Source: Anarhynchus alexandrinus
Lineage: Eukaryota > Chordata > Aves > Charadriiformes > Charadriidae
Length of the DNA stretch: 64,000 bases
Direction: 5' to 3'
Assembly: GCA_008711295.1 (NCBI GenBank)
Contig: VUYV01000046.1
Span: forward strand, 993,904-1,057,903
Shown here: one piece after another, positions 26,441-40,992 of the stretch
Layout of the letters: each line of letters begins with the position of its first letter
Numbering within the stretch: position 1 is the first letter of the stretch
Translations under genes and position numbers: made by a program
Notes under the pieces: generated by a model
Databases searched by the model: none
Told to the model about the DNA's origin: nothing
The model's input: the letters and a program-made list of their open reading frames with translations, nothing else

Positions 26441-29400
26441 TTCTAGAGAATTTAATTAATATTAAATGGAGTTAAAGAAACCCTACTGAAAGCACAATAG
26501 CACCAACAAAGATGCTCGAGATCGTTGTTTTGTTGTGTTGCTCTTTGGGTTTGTCAGTGGATTTTGGAGAACAGGGTTGTCACCTGATGTGCTGTTGCCC
26601 GTTGTCATCTCCAGTGCTTCTCTTGGCTTCCTGCTGTCTTGTTTCGAGGAGGGAGGTTGTGTGTGCCTGTGTGAAGAAAACAGAAAAGCAGCGAAGAAAA
26701 GCCTGGATGGGAAAACGCTCCCTGATTTCAGTTGATGGGGATGTTGAGCTGAGTCAGGGTGTAGATAACGTGCCAAACCCCCCTGAGCGTTTCTTGCTTA
26801 AACTGCCTTGAGAACGAAGCGAGAAACAGAACCGCAATGAGAGTATTTGCTGAAGTGGGGCCTCATTAGAGCATGGCAGCTGCAGCTGGTTTTTAATACT
26901 GTGTTAAATGTTACTGAAGAATATCGTCTGCTGTCATTCCAGAGTAGATAGAAATAGTAATCGCAATACCCCTGAAAGAAATTTCTGGATTACAGTGTAA
27001 TTGTCTCTTGCCTTAAGTTCCCGTGGCCCCAATTTTGTTGACTATTTTTGGAATCATAACTGTCATTGTAAGAGTTTTAAAATACAGCATGACTTTTGTT
27101 TGTTAGATCCTGAGTTCTGCAGGAGAGGATAGCAGAAATTAATTTATACAATAAATCTTCAACACGCTGTTGAATTAACTTAATTTTCAAGAAAAAGATT
27201 AAGAATTTTAGTGTTTGAAATGAGTATTGACTTAATTTTGCATGTTATTTGGAGCCCTTCAGATTATAAATCACCCAGCTGAAAATAACTTCCTTGGTAA
27301 TTCTAGTTTTTGCTTGTACAGCCTTCTGGTGTATAGATTTTTGCATTACTTGGAAAAGAAAATCTTCAACATGAAATTTATGGTAGATTGTTCAAAAGGA
27401 AACATCATGGACAAATAAGGAAGATCAGTGAAATGGAAAATGTTTGCACATTGTGATTTTAAGTATTCTTTCACTTAGACTTAGAAAGCGTTTGTTTGAC
27501 CCAGGCTTATTTCTTTTCCATTAGCAGTCGAAATGACAGATGGAAAGAAGAGTAAAACCCTTTCAAGGACTTTTGTTCTTTATCCTAGAGTCTATATACA
27601 GTCCAGTCCAGCTTTGATTCATCTTCATTTGATTTGGACTTTTAACATAATGCAATAATTTGTATATCATTCCATTCAGAAAAGATAAATGTTGTGTTTG
27701 TGGTGTCTGCTGTATTTTTCGGAATAATGTTATATTTTATTTCCTAGGGAAATCAAATTTATATGATCACTTTAACCGTTTCCCCCTCTCCCCAGGGCAA
27801 ATTTTGACTGATTTCAGCCAGCTATATAGGGGAAAGTTAAATATATTCCTGCAGATTGCTAACTGGACAGAGAAGAGAGAGGCTAATTTATGTTCCGGTG
27901 AGGAAAGGCAGAAGCGTGAGCTCAGCAGTTACCTGCTCCGTTCCCTGCGCCAGCTGGCACGGAGGAGCTCGGGGCCAGCCAAAACCATTGCGCCGCCCGC
28001 TGTGGTTGAGGGTTGTGTGAAAAGGCTGTGGGTGGTTTGGGTGGGATGTATGATGAGATATCATAGGCGTATGATGGTGGACATGGGAACGTGGATATAT
28101 GGGAGCTGAGATTTTTTTTTTATTTCTGTCCTGTGTCTTCCAGAAGACTCCATAAAGAGTTGGTTATTTGAGTTTTGCAGAAGTTAGAAACTCTGTGCTA
28201 ATTAATGTAGTTTTCCTAAATGCTTGTATATTGTGTGTCCGTGTCCATGAACATATGGGGTGAAACTAGATGGCAGTTTAATTTTGTGTGTGTTAATGTG
28301 TGATGATACCATGCCATCTCAACAGATAAAAAACCCCCACAAAACCAAAACCCCCAAACACCAAGTGACTTATTTTAGATGCGTTTGACCCAAACTATAA
28401 AAAGGAGCTAGTAGCAGCAAAATACCCCAAACCTCTAAAAAGACTGGGAAGCCACTGATGACCCTGCACATCGTGTGAAATGTTGAAGACAGAGTTCTCC
28501 GCCTCTTCTAGGATGAACGGTAACTAACATCCACTTAACTAGACTCAGAGGACTCTAAATCCACTCAAAGTGGATTTTTTTCCCCAGTAACTCACCCTGT
28601 GCTTCCCTCCCCAACCCACAAAACATTTAGTGTAAACTGTTATATGATGGTAGGTAGTTTGTAAAAGTAGGAAGAAACTGGGTGTGTGGGGGATAATCTT
28701 TCCCAGTTCCAGGAATCTGTGGCTTATGACTGGTATTTCTCAGCCAAAAATTTCAGGAGACCATTATGGTATATAATTTAATAATCTTTAAGTCCATTTA
28801 TTATTTTGAGGGTTTTAAGTTTTTAAAAGCTTACATACTACTTTTAAAATTAATTTACTTAGTATGGAGGCCAGGGTTAATGGTCTAAGATTTACTCTAT
28901 TGCCTTAAAATCCTTAAAACAATATGACATTGGAAATTTGTCTGATGCGGAGCTTAGTTTCAGCAACAGATTGCTGCCTGGACTTACACGTCGTGGTTCA
29001 GCAGAGGCATCTTGGAGTTCCTTTATCACACTTGCATGATTATGATTTGCCTCTCAAATCTCTTTTACTGACACTTTGACATTGGTTCTTTAGTTCCTGT
29101 CTCTCAAAGGAGGTCCTTCTGTAAGTTCACCTGTAGTGACAATTGATATAAATAATTAATTTGGCTTTCTTGCTAATTCTCTGTTTTCCTGGAACTTTCC
29201 CTTTCACCCAGATCATAAATCAGCATCATCAGTTCTACGCAGTCCTACTTATTGTGGCATGCTAAAAAAACAACAAAAAAATCATTCTGGTTTTCAGGTT
29301 TTAGTGAATTGCTCTTTAACAACTTGAGGGTTTCTTTTTTTTCCTTTTTAACTTTATTATGGTGTTACCTCTAATTTTCCAGAGCTTATGCTTTCTCTTG

Positions 29401-32142
29401 GTTTCCTTACTTGGATACAGCTTCCAGTATATGAAGCTTGCTGTTTTAATTAAAATATTTTTGTAACCTTTAATCGTGTTTGTTTTTCATTGCTCTAATA
29501 GTCTCAATAGTCTCTTTGATACTGTCCTGTATTTACTCTGAACATGCAATGCTACCTTTTTCTACAGTCTTAATGTTCCCTTCAATCATTTTATACCTGC
29601 ATCTTATTTTTCTAAGTTTTCAAAGTACTGTAATAATTCTGTAACTTTGATTTTTAGTAAAGATTTCCCTGGAGAATTAGCTTAAAATTGACAAGGAAAG
29701 AATTATTTCCCCTACGTGTCTATTTTGTGTAGTGTTTGAAGAGGATGAAATAAATGTCATGATGATGAGTAATTTTCACTGCATAGTCCAAGAGTTCATA
29801 CTTGGAAAATTTTAGTATTAGTGATGGCGTTTAGTCCTAAAGGGCCACTGGCTGTATAGGTCCTTTACATTTATTGTATGCATTGTGTTATTTACAAAAC
29901 TTTGGTTCTGCTGCCAGAAGATATTGCACAAAGCTTGAATGGGATTGTGGGCAATTGTTTGAGTTTGCTATGGGATAAATAAAAAATTTTTTCCATGTTG
30001 AATTTTGTAAACATAGTTGACGCTAGAAGTCTCTCTTGCAGATCGTAACTTCGGGTCTACTGAAGAGGCAGAAATTTGCTGTGTCTTTACAGGTCTTGTC
30101 CCACTCTCCCAACGATGAGATGGAAGCCAGACACTATTTTTTAATTTTCTCTTTTTCATTCCTTACTGGTAACAGGACAGCTACCGACTCCAATACTGCC
30201 CTTCCAGCCATTTCTTTCTTGTCAGCTGTGAAGGAAGGGAGTTTCTAATCAGAGCTATGACACCTTATTTGTTCTAAATTCTTGAGTTTTGACATGTTTG
30301 CTTCAGGCACTCACCTACCTTCAAGCGTTCTTTTCTATATTCAGTATTCATTGGGGTTTTACCCAGAGAGAGTGAAAACCCTTAAAATATATATAAAAAC
30401 AGCCTCCACCCCCAGTTTTGCTTTTTACTTTTGCTAAGAGACATGCTACTGTCCCCAAGCAGTGCTTGCTTGTCATTTAGTGCCTGATTGCATGTGACGT
30501 TGCTATCACTGTTGTGACCTGAACTTTAACCTTCCATGCTTGTCCTATGAGCGTTCCCATCTCAAGGGTTTGCAGGGGAGCAACACAGTGCCTCTGCTAT
30601 ATGCTCTGAAAATGACATCTCTTGATTTTCAGGAGGGAGTTGTGTTACGAACCAGAGAACCTGTTTCCAAAGTAGAAGAGCAATTCGTAAACTCTTTCAC
30701 CTCTTGAGTTTAATTGCCTTTGGAAGGGCTGGTGTTTGAGTTCAACTGTAAATTATTATGCAATAGGATAAATCTATTTGGTTGCCTGAGACATGCCACT
30801 GTATATTACTTTTAGTTTGAATAAGCATATTGTTTGAAGGATGGCTTGGATGACTCTCACCTTACCAACATATTCCTCTTTCTTCCCTTTTGGGCAGCTT
30901 CTGATTTCACATGAACTCTCTCTCTAATTAATGCCACTCATGGGTTCTACTTCTGACACCAAATACAAGTTGCTTTTCCCTCTCATCCATTCTGATAGCA
31001 ATGATATGGGATGAGATGATCCTCAGTCTTTGTACAATAGCTATACTACTTTATCCTGTAGTTCACAATAAGTCACTTAATTTTGTTATATGTGCATTTA
31101 AACTTCAAAGTCATTGATAGCTAAAGCTAAATTGTAGCGATGCTTAAGGCTGGGTTATTTTGCTGTTGTTTAAGTAGCTTCTTAGGAAGTTTCGAATTTC
31201 AGAGTAGACTGATGAAGCATTATTGCTGCTGTATGATTGTATTTGGCATTTTGGTATCTGGTTCTGATATTTTTCCATGGATATTATAATCACTCAATGC
31301 TGCTATTTGTGCTTTGTTTCACAAGGGAGAAAAGTTTATAAAGAAGAATAAAAATTTACAATAAAGTTTCTTCTCTGTAGCTTTGTCAGTATTATTTCCT
31401 AAGCTTAGCAGAAATGCGGTTGGTATATTTATACTCAATGCTTCAAGGGAAATTTGGATTTGAAGGACAGTAGCTGACAAATACAAGGTTTTCTGTGCGA
31501 GGTGCCTGTGTTTGCCTTTCTCGCAGAAGGGACAGAGTTGTCTCTCTCAGAGCAGTTGGTATAACAGTAAAGTACTCCAGTTCCCATCTTGCTTTGGTCT
31601 GTAGACAAACCAGCTATCGTTGTAAATGGAATTGCTCCCTGACACTGGGCAAGGATTTAAATTTTTACTCATAAATTTGTTTCTTAAAAAGATAATGCCA
31701 AGTTAATTTGAAATAATAAAACCTTTTCACGTGAGTGCTCAAAGAACTGAAAAAAAAATCTGTGGCTTTTTCCATAGAAGTGAAAGGGAAAGCTGCAGAA
31801 TGAGAATATAAACAGGCGATCAAATGCTGTGGGGCTTAATATTGTGCAGGTTGTAATTGTCATGGAACTTCTTCTCTTTGGGATATATGCTTCTGTCTAG
31901 TTTTAGGAAAAATCCCCATTAAATTTCCAGTTATTAAGAAAAGAAAAGTTATTTCTAGTAAAAGCATAAGATACTCTTATAATTAGAGTAGGGTATAAAA
32001 CATTTGTATGCAAGTGTATGTATATTTATATTTAGGCATATATGTTTATATTTATGTATAAATATTAATTCTGATATATGTATAATAATTCTGTGGTGTG
32101 ATATTGAAATTGGACTATTCTTTTTTCCACTCATCTGAACAG
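26441..32142. other. Intronic sequence, nothing recognised
   Basis: A 5.7 kb stretch without a CR1. The only sizeable frame is 27660-28109 (149 codons, +). It runs through a GC-richer patch near 27900-28010 and has no domain I recognise. The last 130 bases hold a TATA-like AT-rich tract (32016-32092). Confidence 0.5.
32016..32092. repeat. AT-rich TATA/TTTATA low-complexity tract
   Basis: Degenerate TATATTTATATTTAGGCATA-like sequence lies 50 to 130 bases upstream of the second TRAPPC9 exon. Confidence 0.75.
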
Positions 32143-32253
32143 CACCCGGCAATGCCACCTACTTCTTGATGTCTTCAATTCTACAGAACATGAGCTGACC
32201 ATCAGTGCTAGGAATAACGAAGATTTAATTCTGCATGCTGGGGAATGTCAGCG
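32143..32253 (+). CDS. TRAPPC9: TRAPPC9 internal exon (second of two in window)
   Basis: This 111-base exon continues TRAPPC9. The split codon AG/C (Ser) joins it to the exon ending at 16585. It then reads [20 protein letters not shown] and ends ...LHAGECQ plus CG of the next codon, matching the TRAPPC9 sequence I recall directly after the first exon. The acceptor is a pyrimidine tract (32115-32133) ending CTGAACAG at 32142. The donor is CG/GTAAGTG from 32254. Both flanking introns are phase 2, so skipping the exon would remove 37 residues without a frameshift. No in-frame stop is present. The following exon is not found in the remaining 31.7 kb. Confidence 0.95.
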
Positions 32254-35200
32254 GTAAGTGCTGTCGGTATTAAAAGGGCCCTCTTTTTAACCCTTTCATT
32301 TATTCATTTATACGCAATTGATGATATTTGGGGCCTATTTTTCTTTTCAAATATTGTTCTCATGTCCAAGAATATGAGATATTTACTTTCTTTAAGGTGC
32401 CTCACTGAGTTCTAGCAATATGTCAAGTGAATTTATTTTGAACGTGGATCTAGTAGTACTGAAAATAACAAAATACAGAATAGTTGGCTCTGAGGTGTAC
32501 AGTTCATTCAACTTGTTTTTGTAGAATGTTTTAATATAATTTTCACGTGCTCTGAACAAAGTTCTGATGTTAAAACCTGATCTCACTAGTTCGTTATCCT
32601 TTCTCAGTTTTAAATAGACTTTTCTTTATGTGGTTCCCCAGCCAGTTCATCAGTTTTCGTAGAAAGAAAGCTGCAGGAAAGAAAAATAGAATTGAAGAAA
32701 AAGCAATCACAATCTCTGTGGAAAAAATATTCTAGATTAAGTAGGCTGTTATGTGTATTGATTCTTACAACCCTACTACGGTGATGTAAAGATAATTTTG
32801 TAGCAAACTATAACCATTATTTGCCGTAATATATCTGCCTAGGATTCCTGCTGCTGGTTGTAGCCTCGGTTGCTTGGTTTATTGCCATCAGATGATCATT
32901 ACATCTAGATGAAACCATTTTCATCTTAAAAAGATGAAAGTGTGAAAAAGGAAATGTTTCCATTTGGTCATGGGCTATCTGTACAGTTCTCTTCTTTGGG
33001 AGAGTTGTGCTGCAGTCTTAAATCATGCAACTGATAAACTTATTTAAAGAGAGATACTTTAATGCCTTCAAATCTCAGTCTGAATATTAAGTTCAAAGTA
33101 AAAACACATGAATCGTGAGGCATGCAATTGTCAAAAAGAAGTATGGAATATGTAACAGTAGCAGTGAATTTGGAATGCTTTTTGCCTTAGTCTTTTTGCC
33201 TTTTTAGCATGAGAAAATACATTGACTAAAACCAAAGCTGAATTTTCTCAATTTTACTCTATCAAGGAATGGAAAAAAATGCCAGCAACATACAGTACTT
33301 GTTCCTTTTATTTAGAAAGAATTGGGTTATTTTCTTTTTTTAAAAGCATTCTAAATACTCCCCAAAATGTTCATGTTCTTATCCATACTGTTTTGTAATT
33401 TTGTTTGTTTGCCTCTTACTCTTTCCTATCATTTTTGTAGTTGGTAAACTCCTTGAAACTTTTTACTCCCAACTTTTGGGACAATATTATAAACCCTTTC
33501 AATAAGCCTTTTGAAACACTCATTTATCAAGGCGGATTGTGTATGTTTTTGCGAGTATTTAAACCTTTTAAGGATAGTGATTTTTATTCTTACTGCAAAA
33601 TATTTTATTGTTTCACCCTTGCATTGAGTTTTTTATCAGTTCTGAACTCATTTGTTACCTATTTCTTGACTGAGAAGTGCTTTTAATTGTGACAATGTTT
33701 ATATAGCTCCTATGTTGCTTAGAGTTTTAATTTTTGTTCTGGTGGATGTGCTACAGAAGCCTAGCTGGAACATACACTGGGCTTTAATTAGCTTCCTCCT
33801 AGCAAAGTGCTTTTGTTAATCTTACACCCTCCCCCAAAAAATATGATAGCTTCCCCCCTTTTTTTTTGAGCAATGGTCAGTGTTCTAGGTCTTTCTTTTT
33901 AAACATAGGACAATCATTCTCAGGAGTTTACATTTGAACCAAGTGTTTTCAGTCCAGATACATGATGCTTTTCAACAAAGCCTACTCTCAGATTCTCCTT
34001 TTATGATTCTTTCTTATCTGTGGACATTGACTTTTTGTTAATACGTGATTAATATTTAAAGAGAGGCTCTTCAGTCAAGTTCAGGTTTTTCCCCCTTCCC
34101 TGTACCTTCTTGATTCCATCCTCATTGTTAATGTTTTCCTCGTTCCCCTTTTATTTAAATTATAACTTTTTTTGCCAGCTTTGGTCACTCTTGCTTCCTT
34201 TTGTAATTTACTCTCCCTCCATTCATCACCATCATTTTGAAATCTCCTGTCCTGACAAAGTGTAGATAGCAGGAAATTGTTTTCTTCGTTCCCGTTCTTA
34301 TTGCTGGAGACTGTGTTTTCATATTCTCTGCCTACGGACCTACAAAGAAGGATAATGCTGCGTCCTGCTTACGCTTGCCTCTTTGCTTCCTGCTTTTATT
34401 TTTAGAAAGTAAAATAACTTGCGAGTCTCTGACGTGTTGCTTCTCTTTGCTGTATTATGGAGCCGTCACTGTAGAATATAAGTTTTGCCCTCGCGTGCCC
34501 GGTGAGAAGGAATTTGCAGAGGATTCTGCCATTGCTTTTATGTGAAATGAAGAATGGCGATGGAAGGCTCTCGATGCTGTGCTTATTACAGCACTCTCCA
34601 TAACATACTTGATTTATAACTAAGATCCCCAATTGACTGTGTTGCTGGAAATGGGGAGAGCGTAGGAGATGGAAGCAGAAATGCCAAAAAAAAGGCTGGG
34701 ATCAGCAGCAGATCAGTACTGGCTGAGTCCACGCAGGGCAGTCCCTGGTATCCATCTTAGGGCATCCGTATTATTTGGTACATTCTCGTTCCCTCCTGTT
34801 CTCTGGCTTATTTATGTATTTATGTAAAATGGATCAAATACACAGAATATTACACAACCCTTTTACTTTAAGGTCTGAAGTGAAATTTGCTTCAATTAAC
34901 TTAGAGATAGGGAAACAATAGCCATTACAATAGCACTGCATACAGTATCAAAAACTGGTATTACACTATTAAGGAAAAGTGTCATCTTTAGGCCGTTAAA
35001 ATACTATCTGGAAAATATAAGGCTTTTTGTACAGTAAGATTATTCTGCTGACTAGTAAAGGTTATTATTTTAGTTTTCAGAAAACCTTAAGCTTACAATT
35101 TACTGTAATTTTTAAGCCATTCATCGGAAAAATTTGGTGTGTGCATTGTAACTGTTCTCAGATATGTATGTGAGTAGCGTTTCTGAGAGGCAACATGCTT

Positions 35201-38200
35201 TGCTCCCCATCATTTTATAGTAAGAAGTGATAATTTGGGCTCAGTGATTATTTTGTTCACTTATTTTTCTGTCTTTTATCATAATATTTTCTGTGGACAC
35301 ACAAATGGAAAGCATCAGCTTTTCATTTTTTTCCTGTATCCCCAGATGTTACTTAGTGATCTTCATAGTCCCTTTTTTGGTTTCCATATGACTTGAAATG
35401 TTCCTTTGTTTTTCATCATGGGACAATTAGTGATATGTTTTGTTTTAAGGCCTTTTGTTCTCAGAAGATTGTGGTGGTGAGGAGAGACACCTAAGACTCA
35501 TTTGGAGTATAGAAGGAAAAGAAAGGAAATTTGCCCTCCCTTTCTTGTGCTTAAGAAAAGAGAGGGGTAGGGGTTTTGGAGGGTCCTTTGGTGAAATCCT
35601 GAAAATATAAATAAATTTCATTACAAAGTTACGTTCAAAATGAATGAATTTTTGCTGCTTTACATCTGCAAGAATTTTTTAAAGATTTAATATACACAGG
35701 GAAATATATTGGACAACTGGTCTCCTGGCAAAAAGTTGTCAGACAAGTTACTCTGCTAAAGTTCTGGCTGCGGGGAGTGACGCTGAGATGTTGGCAACAT
35801 CTTTAGTTCATAAAAAATATATTTGGTATACCACACTCTGGTGTCAACTTGTTTTGTTAATCTAATCTACCCGGTTGAATATACTTCACGTGATGATGAG
35901 GGAAAGAAGTTCTCTGATATATGCTGTTGGAAAGTTGAGCCTTCAGGTATTTCGCTGGACTAGCAGAGCCTCCCCTCTGCAAAGCTGCTTCTTGAAGTCC
36001 TCAGCTGCACACTGCGTGTTGGAGGGGCTTTGCTATGAATGGAGAAATGTCTTGAATGTAATCAGCAGTAAAACGGAACTTGTTTGTCACTGTGATGTGG
36101 CATTCAACAGTTGTTCTGAAATGGAAGAGTACAGCAGACAGCTCTGGGAGGGGAATTGTATTATGTATGTTAACAAAAAAAAGTGTTGCCACTAGCAGTG
36201 ATTTTAATTTATTGAAAAACTTGGGTATGGTAATTATTGTGTTTCTTACTTGATTATCAAACCATTAAAATTAAATTTCATGACAACCCTCATTTATGCG
36301 TAAATCACTTCATAATTTATGGTAATAGATGTTATCTCATTATGTGCCCCAGGATATCTCATTTTGTGCAACGCACCCTGCATTGCCTTTACATTTCTAT
36401 TCTGTGCGTGGTGTGTCTGGCGTTCGAGAGCGGCAAACAGCATCATCAGAGAAAGATTTGTCATGGAGATGGTCTGAGTAGATCAATCCTCTCATCTATC
36501 CTTGTGGTGCAACACAACTGAATTGTTAAGGTCTTCCATGTACGTGAGACTCCCCAGATGGTGGCTGTAGATAAAACACTATTAGACATTAGAGGTTTCA
36601 GACTGTTTTGGCCGTGCTGTGAGGACCGTAGGGATTAAAGCTCCGGGCAGCCCAGGAATAGGACTGGAGTGAGGAGTTACGAAATGAAGAGCAAACAGGA
36701 CCTGGGTAAGAACAAGCTGGAGAAAAGGGGTCAAATGGTGGCAGTCATGGAGGAGCTGTGAAGGATCATTCAGACATCTTCTCATCCAGATAGGATGTCT
36801 TCTCCGCTGGATGCTGGAATGAAAGCTAAAATTTTTTGAGTTGTATTTCCTTGAGAACAGTAAGTAGCTCTGAAGCTTCTGAGTAGGTGTTTCACTGGTA
36901 CAGGCCATCATAAATGAGGAAATGCTTTTATTGGTAATTCAAATGGCAGAGGCTTTTGTGCAAAATTTACAAGTTCTGACAAGTACTGGTGATCCATCTG
37001 AATGCCGATGTGAAATAACATGATGGAATTTTTTAGTTTGTTTTTTTTTTTTTTTTTTACNTGCGTGGGAAAAAAACAGGCCAAAGAAAAACTGCAGTAC
37101 CAAAGTCAACACTCAGAAGTTAAGAACTGCCGAGCTTCTTGCTGGGTTGGCAGTTCCTGCCTTTTAGCAGGGTTATAGGGTTAAATGGGTGAGTTTACTT
37201 ATACATATCCACTGTAGAAAGTTTTGTTGGCTTTTTTTAAAGTCAGCAGAAATATAGCAATTTTTCTCAGTTTTTATAAGTGGACTCGAGTGTGTATTGA
37301 CTTCACCCATTTTTAAATACATTTTTGTTAAATTCTAATGAGTCAAGAATAATTAAAAAGCCAAATTATTATTTTCATTTTTATACCTCATCACATAGTT
37401 TGATGTTTCTTTCATCCATGGAGAGTAAAGAATTTTTTAAAAGTCCTTTGTGTGCATACTATTAATGAGGGCCATTGACTACTGCTCAATTATTTTATTG
37501 AAATGCGTTGATTAATCGAGCTGTGAAGTCTTTGAAGTGGTATACTGCAATTTCTGCAGTATTAGTTAACATTGCACATATATATTGAAAACACTTTGAA
37601 ATAAGTCCTCTTCCAAAGGGTATGAGAATTAAAAATTCTGCCCCTTTTTAAACCATAAGTTCCCTTAATAAATTTATTGTCCTTGTGTAAGTAAATCATG
37701 ATTGTTATTTCTCGTAGCTGCCAAGTCAGTGTTTAATTTGTGCTTTTGTTTATGACAGGGCATGTTGTCTGCGTGAGAGATTAATGATTTTTTTCCCTTA
37801 CATTGCTGTTATGTTTTAAAGACAAAGATGCTATGACTAAGGCCTTACGTGCTGTTATCAAGAGAAAATAAAATTTCACAGCAATTTCCCTGGGTCTTCA
37901 TGTTGAATCCATGGCAAGCTGGAAGTGTCTAAGATACCTTCAAGTCAAATTAAAAAAAAATCAAAGGTTGTATTAACTGAAACATGAAAATCACCTGCTG
38001 TTTTCAGGGTAATTGGTTTTATTTTGCCTTTTACTTGACATTTGTTAAATACACATTTAATTTTTGTAAGGCTCGCCTTTTTTTACTAATAGCCAAACCA
38101 ACCTTTAAATATACTATGTAATTTTGAGTGAAAAATTAGTTATTTTCAACAAAGAAATTGGAAAGGAAACGTTTGTTTGGGTAGGAAAGGGTCTGATCTG

Positions 38201-38441
38201 GCACTGATCAGATCCATAGTATGATCTGGTTCTAATATTTATATTTATTTCAAAGCACTTTGCAAATATTGGAGATGTTACAGGAAGAATCTACAAAAAT
38301 TATAGTCTGAGGAAATGATAAATGTAATAATAAAAAAAAAGGGTAATAGAAGGAATAATAAAGAGAAATTTTGGTTTTAGGCTGCTTTATAGTTAGAGCA
38401 AGGAATTTCTTCACTGCAAGGGGCACGATTCCCATGAAAAG
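32254..38441. other. Intronic sequence, repeat-poor
   Basis: I see no CR1, LTR or exon in more than 6 kb. There is a T-run ending at a single N (37061). The part around 37300-37900 is AT-rich with several TAAT-type sites. The open frames are under 110 codons and unrecognised. Confidence 0.5.
37041..37061. other. T homopolymer next to a single N
   Basis: An 18-base T-run is followed by AC and one undetermined base at 37061. Similar single Ns next to T-runs occur at 43211 and 47702. Confidence 0.9.
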
Positions 38442-38497
38442 TTAGTTCAGATGCTCTTTTGAGGTCCCTTCCAACCTTGATTCTTCTGTGATTGTGG
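38442..38497 (+). mobile_element. CR1 LINE 3' tail fragment, sense
   Basis: TTTGAGGTCCCTTCCAACCT followed by TGATTCTTCTGTGATTGTG is the CR1 3' end with decayed octamers. Only about 56 bases are recognisable. Confidence 0.75.
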
Positions 38498-40992
38498 TTC
38501 TTCAGTAAGGTGCAAAGGCACGATGGGTGATCGCGGGGTGGTTGCGGGTGTACTGCAAAAACCCAAACGTGGTCTGAGAACAGGACAGGCAAATAGAAAT
38601 AGGGAATACGAAGTGAGAATTACGACATTCAGTTCTGGTATACAATATTCGCGTATACAAGAAAGAGGAGATCAAATGGTAGAAGATGCAGATAACTAAT
38701 GAAAATAACGTAGACATTGACTTTGGTTTAATAAGTGCAGTAAAATTTAAAAGGGATTACTAATGTATTCTGTGAAGTTGGGAGCAAAGAAGGGCGCTCT
38801 TTTAAAGGTTAAGGGAGGTGAGGGCACTGAGAAAAGTTGAACTTTGAGCTGTCTATGAATACGGCTAGAAATGAAGAGATTTCCAGGCCTCAGCCATCAT
38901 CAGTGTTCAGCAGTCTCCATCAGAGAGAAGTGGAGGTAAAGAACCTGGCCGCTTTTAAGGCGTCCTCCACGGAATTGCTGAAGACCTACCTGCCATTGCC
39001 GTGCTTTCCAACAGGAAGACCTCTTCCAGTGTTGTGTCCCTGTAATTGATGATGGGAAAACAGATGCCTTTGTTGGTTTTACAGCAACAAATACGTGAAT
39101 AGACAGAGGCCTGTTCCTCCCTCCATTACCTCCCCAGTGCATATCAGACTTTTGTTATGAATACATAGTCATGGTGTATTTCTACAGGCAATGTGCGAGA
39201 GAATCTCTTTCCTATGATTTCCATTTGAATTCAGCATTTCTGTTTCTGTCAAAAACACACATTTGGGACACAGATAAACCTGCCTTCTCTAATCGCTGGT
39301 GTGGGGATTTTCCCTTTTTCTGTGGTTTGTCTGTGTAAGGTGTTTCTCCACTCCCCCAGCTTCATTTGAAAGACTCAATGTATTGCTTGTATGAACTGGA
39401 GGAATACCAACTGCCTTGGTATTATATGACTTCTCAGAAAATCTTTCTCTTCTTCCCACCTCTTTAAAAGTAGATCTGAGAAATGTGACTGTTTTTTAAA
39501 TAGGGGATTGCTAACTCACTGGATCTAGCCTGTATGGCAATTTTTCTGACCTCTTTGAACGTTGACTTGACCTCAGGAGACCCAATTTGCACTATTTCTA
39601 ATATTTTGTGTATGCAGCTAGGGAGACGGGAGGTTTGTGAGCGCAGGCCAAGTTTGTCTCTGACAGGATTTATGAAGTTTAATAGGGTACAGCATAAACA
39701 TGGCTAGATAGGTTGGCCCTTATACAGGATATCACAAAGATATAGTACAACTTTGCTATCCTGGTTTTAGTTGACCCACAAATCACTCAAAATCCAAAAC
39801 AGTAATCTTCATTTTCCCTTTAAATCATAAGTAGTTCACAGGTTGTAGGAAGTGCAGGGTTCAAAAGCTGTCGGAGTAACTGATTTCAGAATTCAGATTT
39901 AGAAATTATTTTAAAAAAGAGCTGTTTTTTTTTTTTATAGAAGAAACCAGACCTATTACTTCCTTCATTTCTTCAATACTTGGAAAAAATATTTATTTAT
40001 TGAAACTTTTAGGTGCTAGGGACATTTGTGGAAGCATTTGACAAAGTGCAGGCCTATTAAACAAATTGGCTGAAGTGCTAATACTTTTTTATTGTGTTTT
40101 CATTTTTGGGCAAGATATGTGGACGAAAAAGTAAGAATGTAAGAAAATTAATAAATGTTTCTTTTGTTAGATAACAATGGAGCAAGAGGCTTAACAGGAA
40201 AAAATACTGCTTCTTGAAGGAAGTCGTAGTTGAAATGGCTTGTGCCTGCCCTTAATTCCCACATATTCAAGCCAATAGATTTGTATTGGGGTTTTAGAAA
40301 ATCATGTTTCAACATTGATGGACGATGGAAAAAAGCGGCGAATGAAGGTGAACATTATCAAGCTTTCACTGAGCATTAGTCTCCTCATTAGAATTAAATA
40401 AGAAATGCCAATATTCACAGGAAGAAATGATTCCATGGAAGAATTGGGGTTTCTCAGTTCTTTTTCTAGTGGACTTTCTGAACGCTGATGGAGAAAGGTA
40501 AGTGCTATTAATCAACACTGTTTTTTCTACCGATGTTTGTCAGTGTTTCTGTAAGATGGAAACTTAATCAAAGTTCCTGTTTTGTCCCGAACCTACTCAG
40601 TGGTCAGCACACCTTTTAGCAGATTCCAAGTTAGAAGCCTCGGAATACCAAGTGGAATGATGATAGAGAATCACACGGTAGAAAGAGGTGCCACACAGAT
40701 GAGCACAGACGAGCAGGGAGGTGCTTATCTGCAGCTCTGCTAATAGAGTTGGTGTGGCCCAAATATCTGTGATTTGCTTTGCGGTCTAATTTCAAGGTAG
40801 GCCGCAAACATTGTTATTGCATCAAATTATTTCATAATTCTTTCTTACCTAGTTGAACGGGGCACTGCAGAAGGCGTGAAAGGCGAAGGGGGCTGTGCTG
40901 TGCCTGGATGGGAGCAGGGGTGCAATGAATAAGTATCACTTGCGCTCTGCAGTGCTGCAAACACGAGTCTTTGGGGCCAACTTCCAGGTTAG
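38498..40992. other. Intronic sequence, nothing recognised
   Basis: Unique-looking DNA with no feature I can name. Confidence 0.5.

Noticed and set aside
38837..39049. Possible CR1 ORF2 C-terminal remnant (LAAFKASSTELLKTYL)
   Set aside because: A faint likeness to the [10 protein letters not shown] block only, with no neighbouring CR1 wording.
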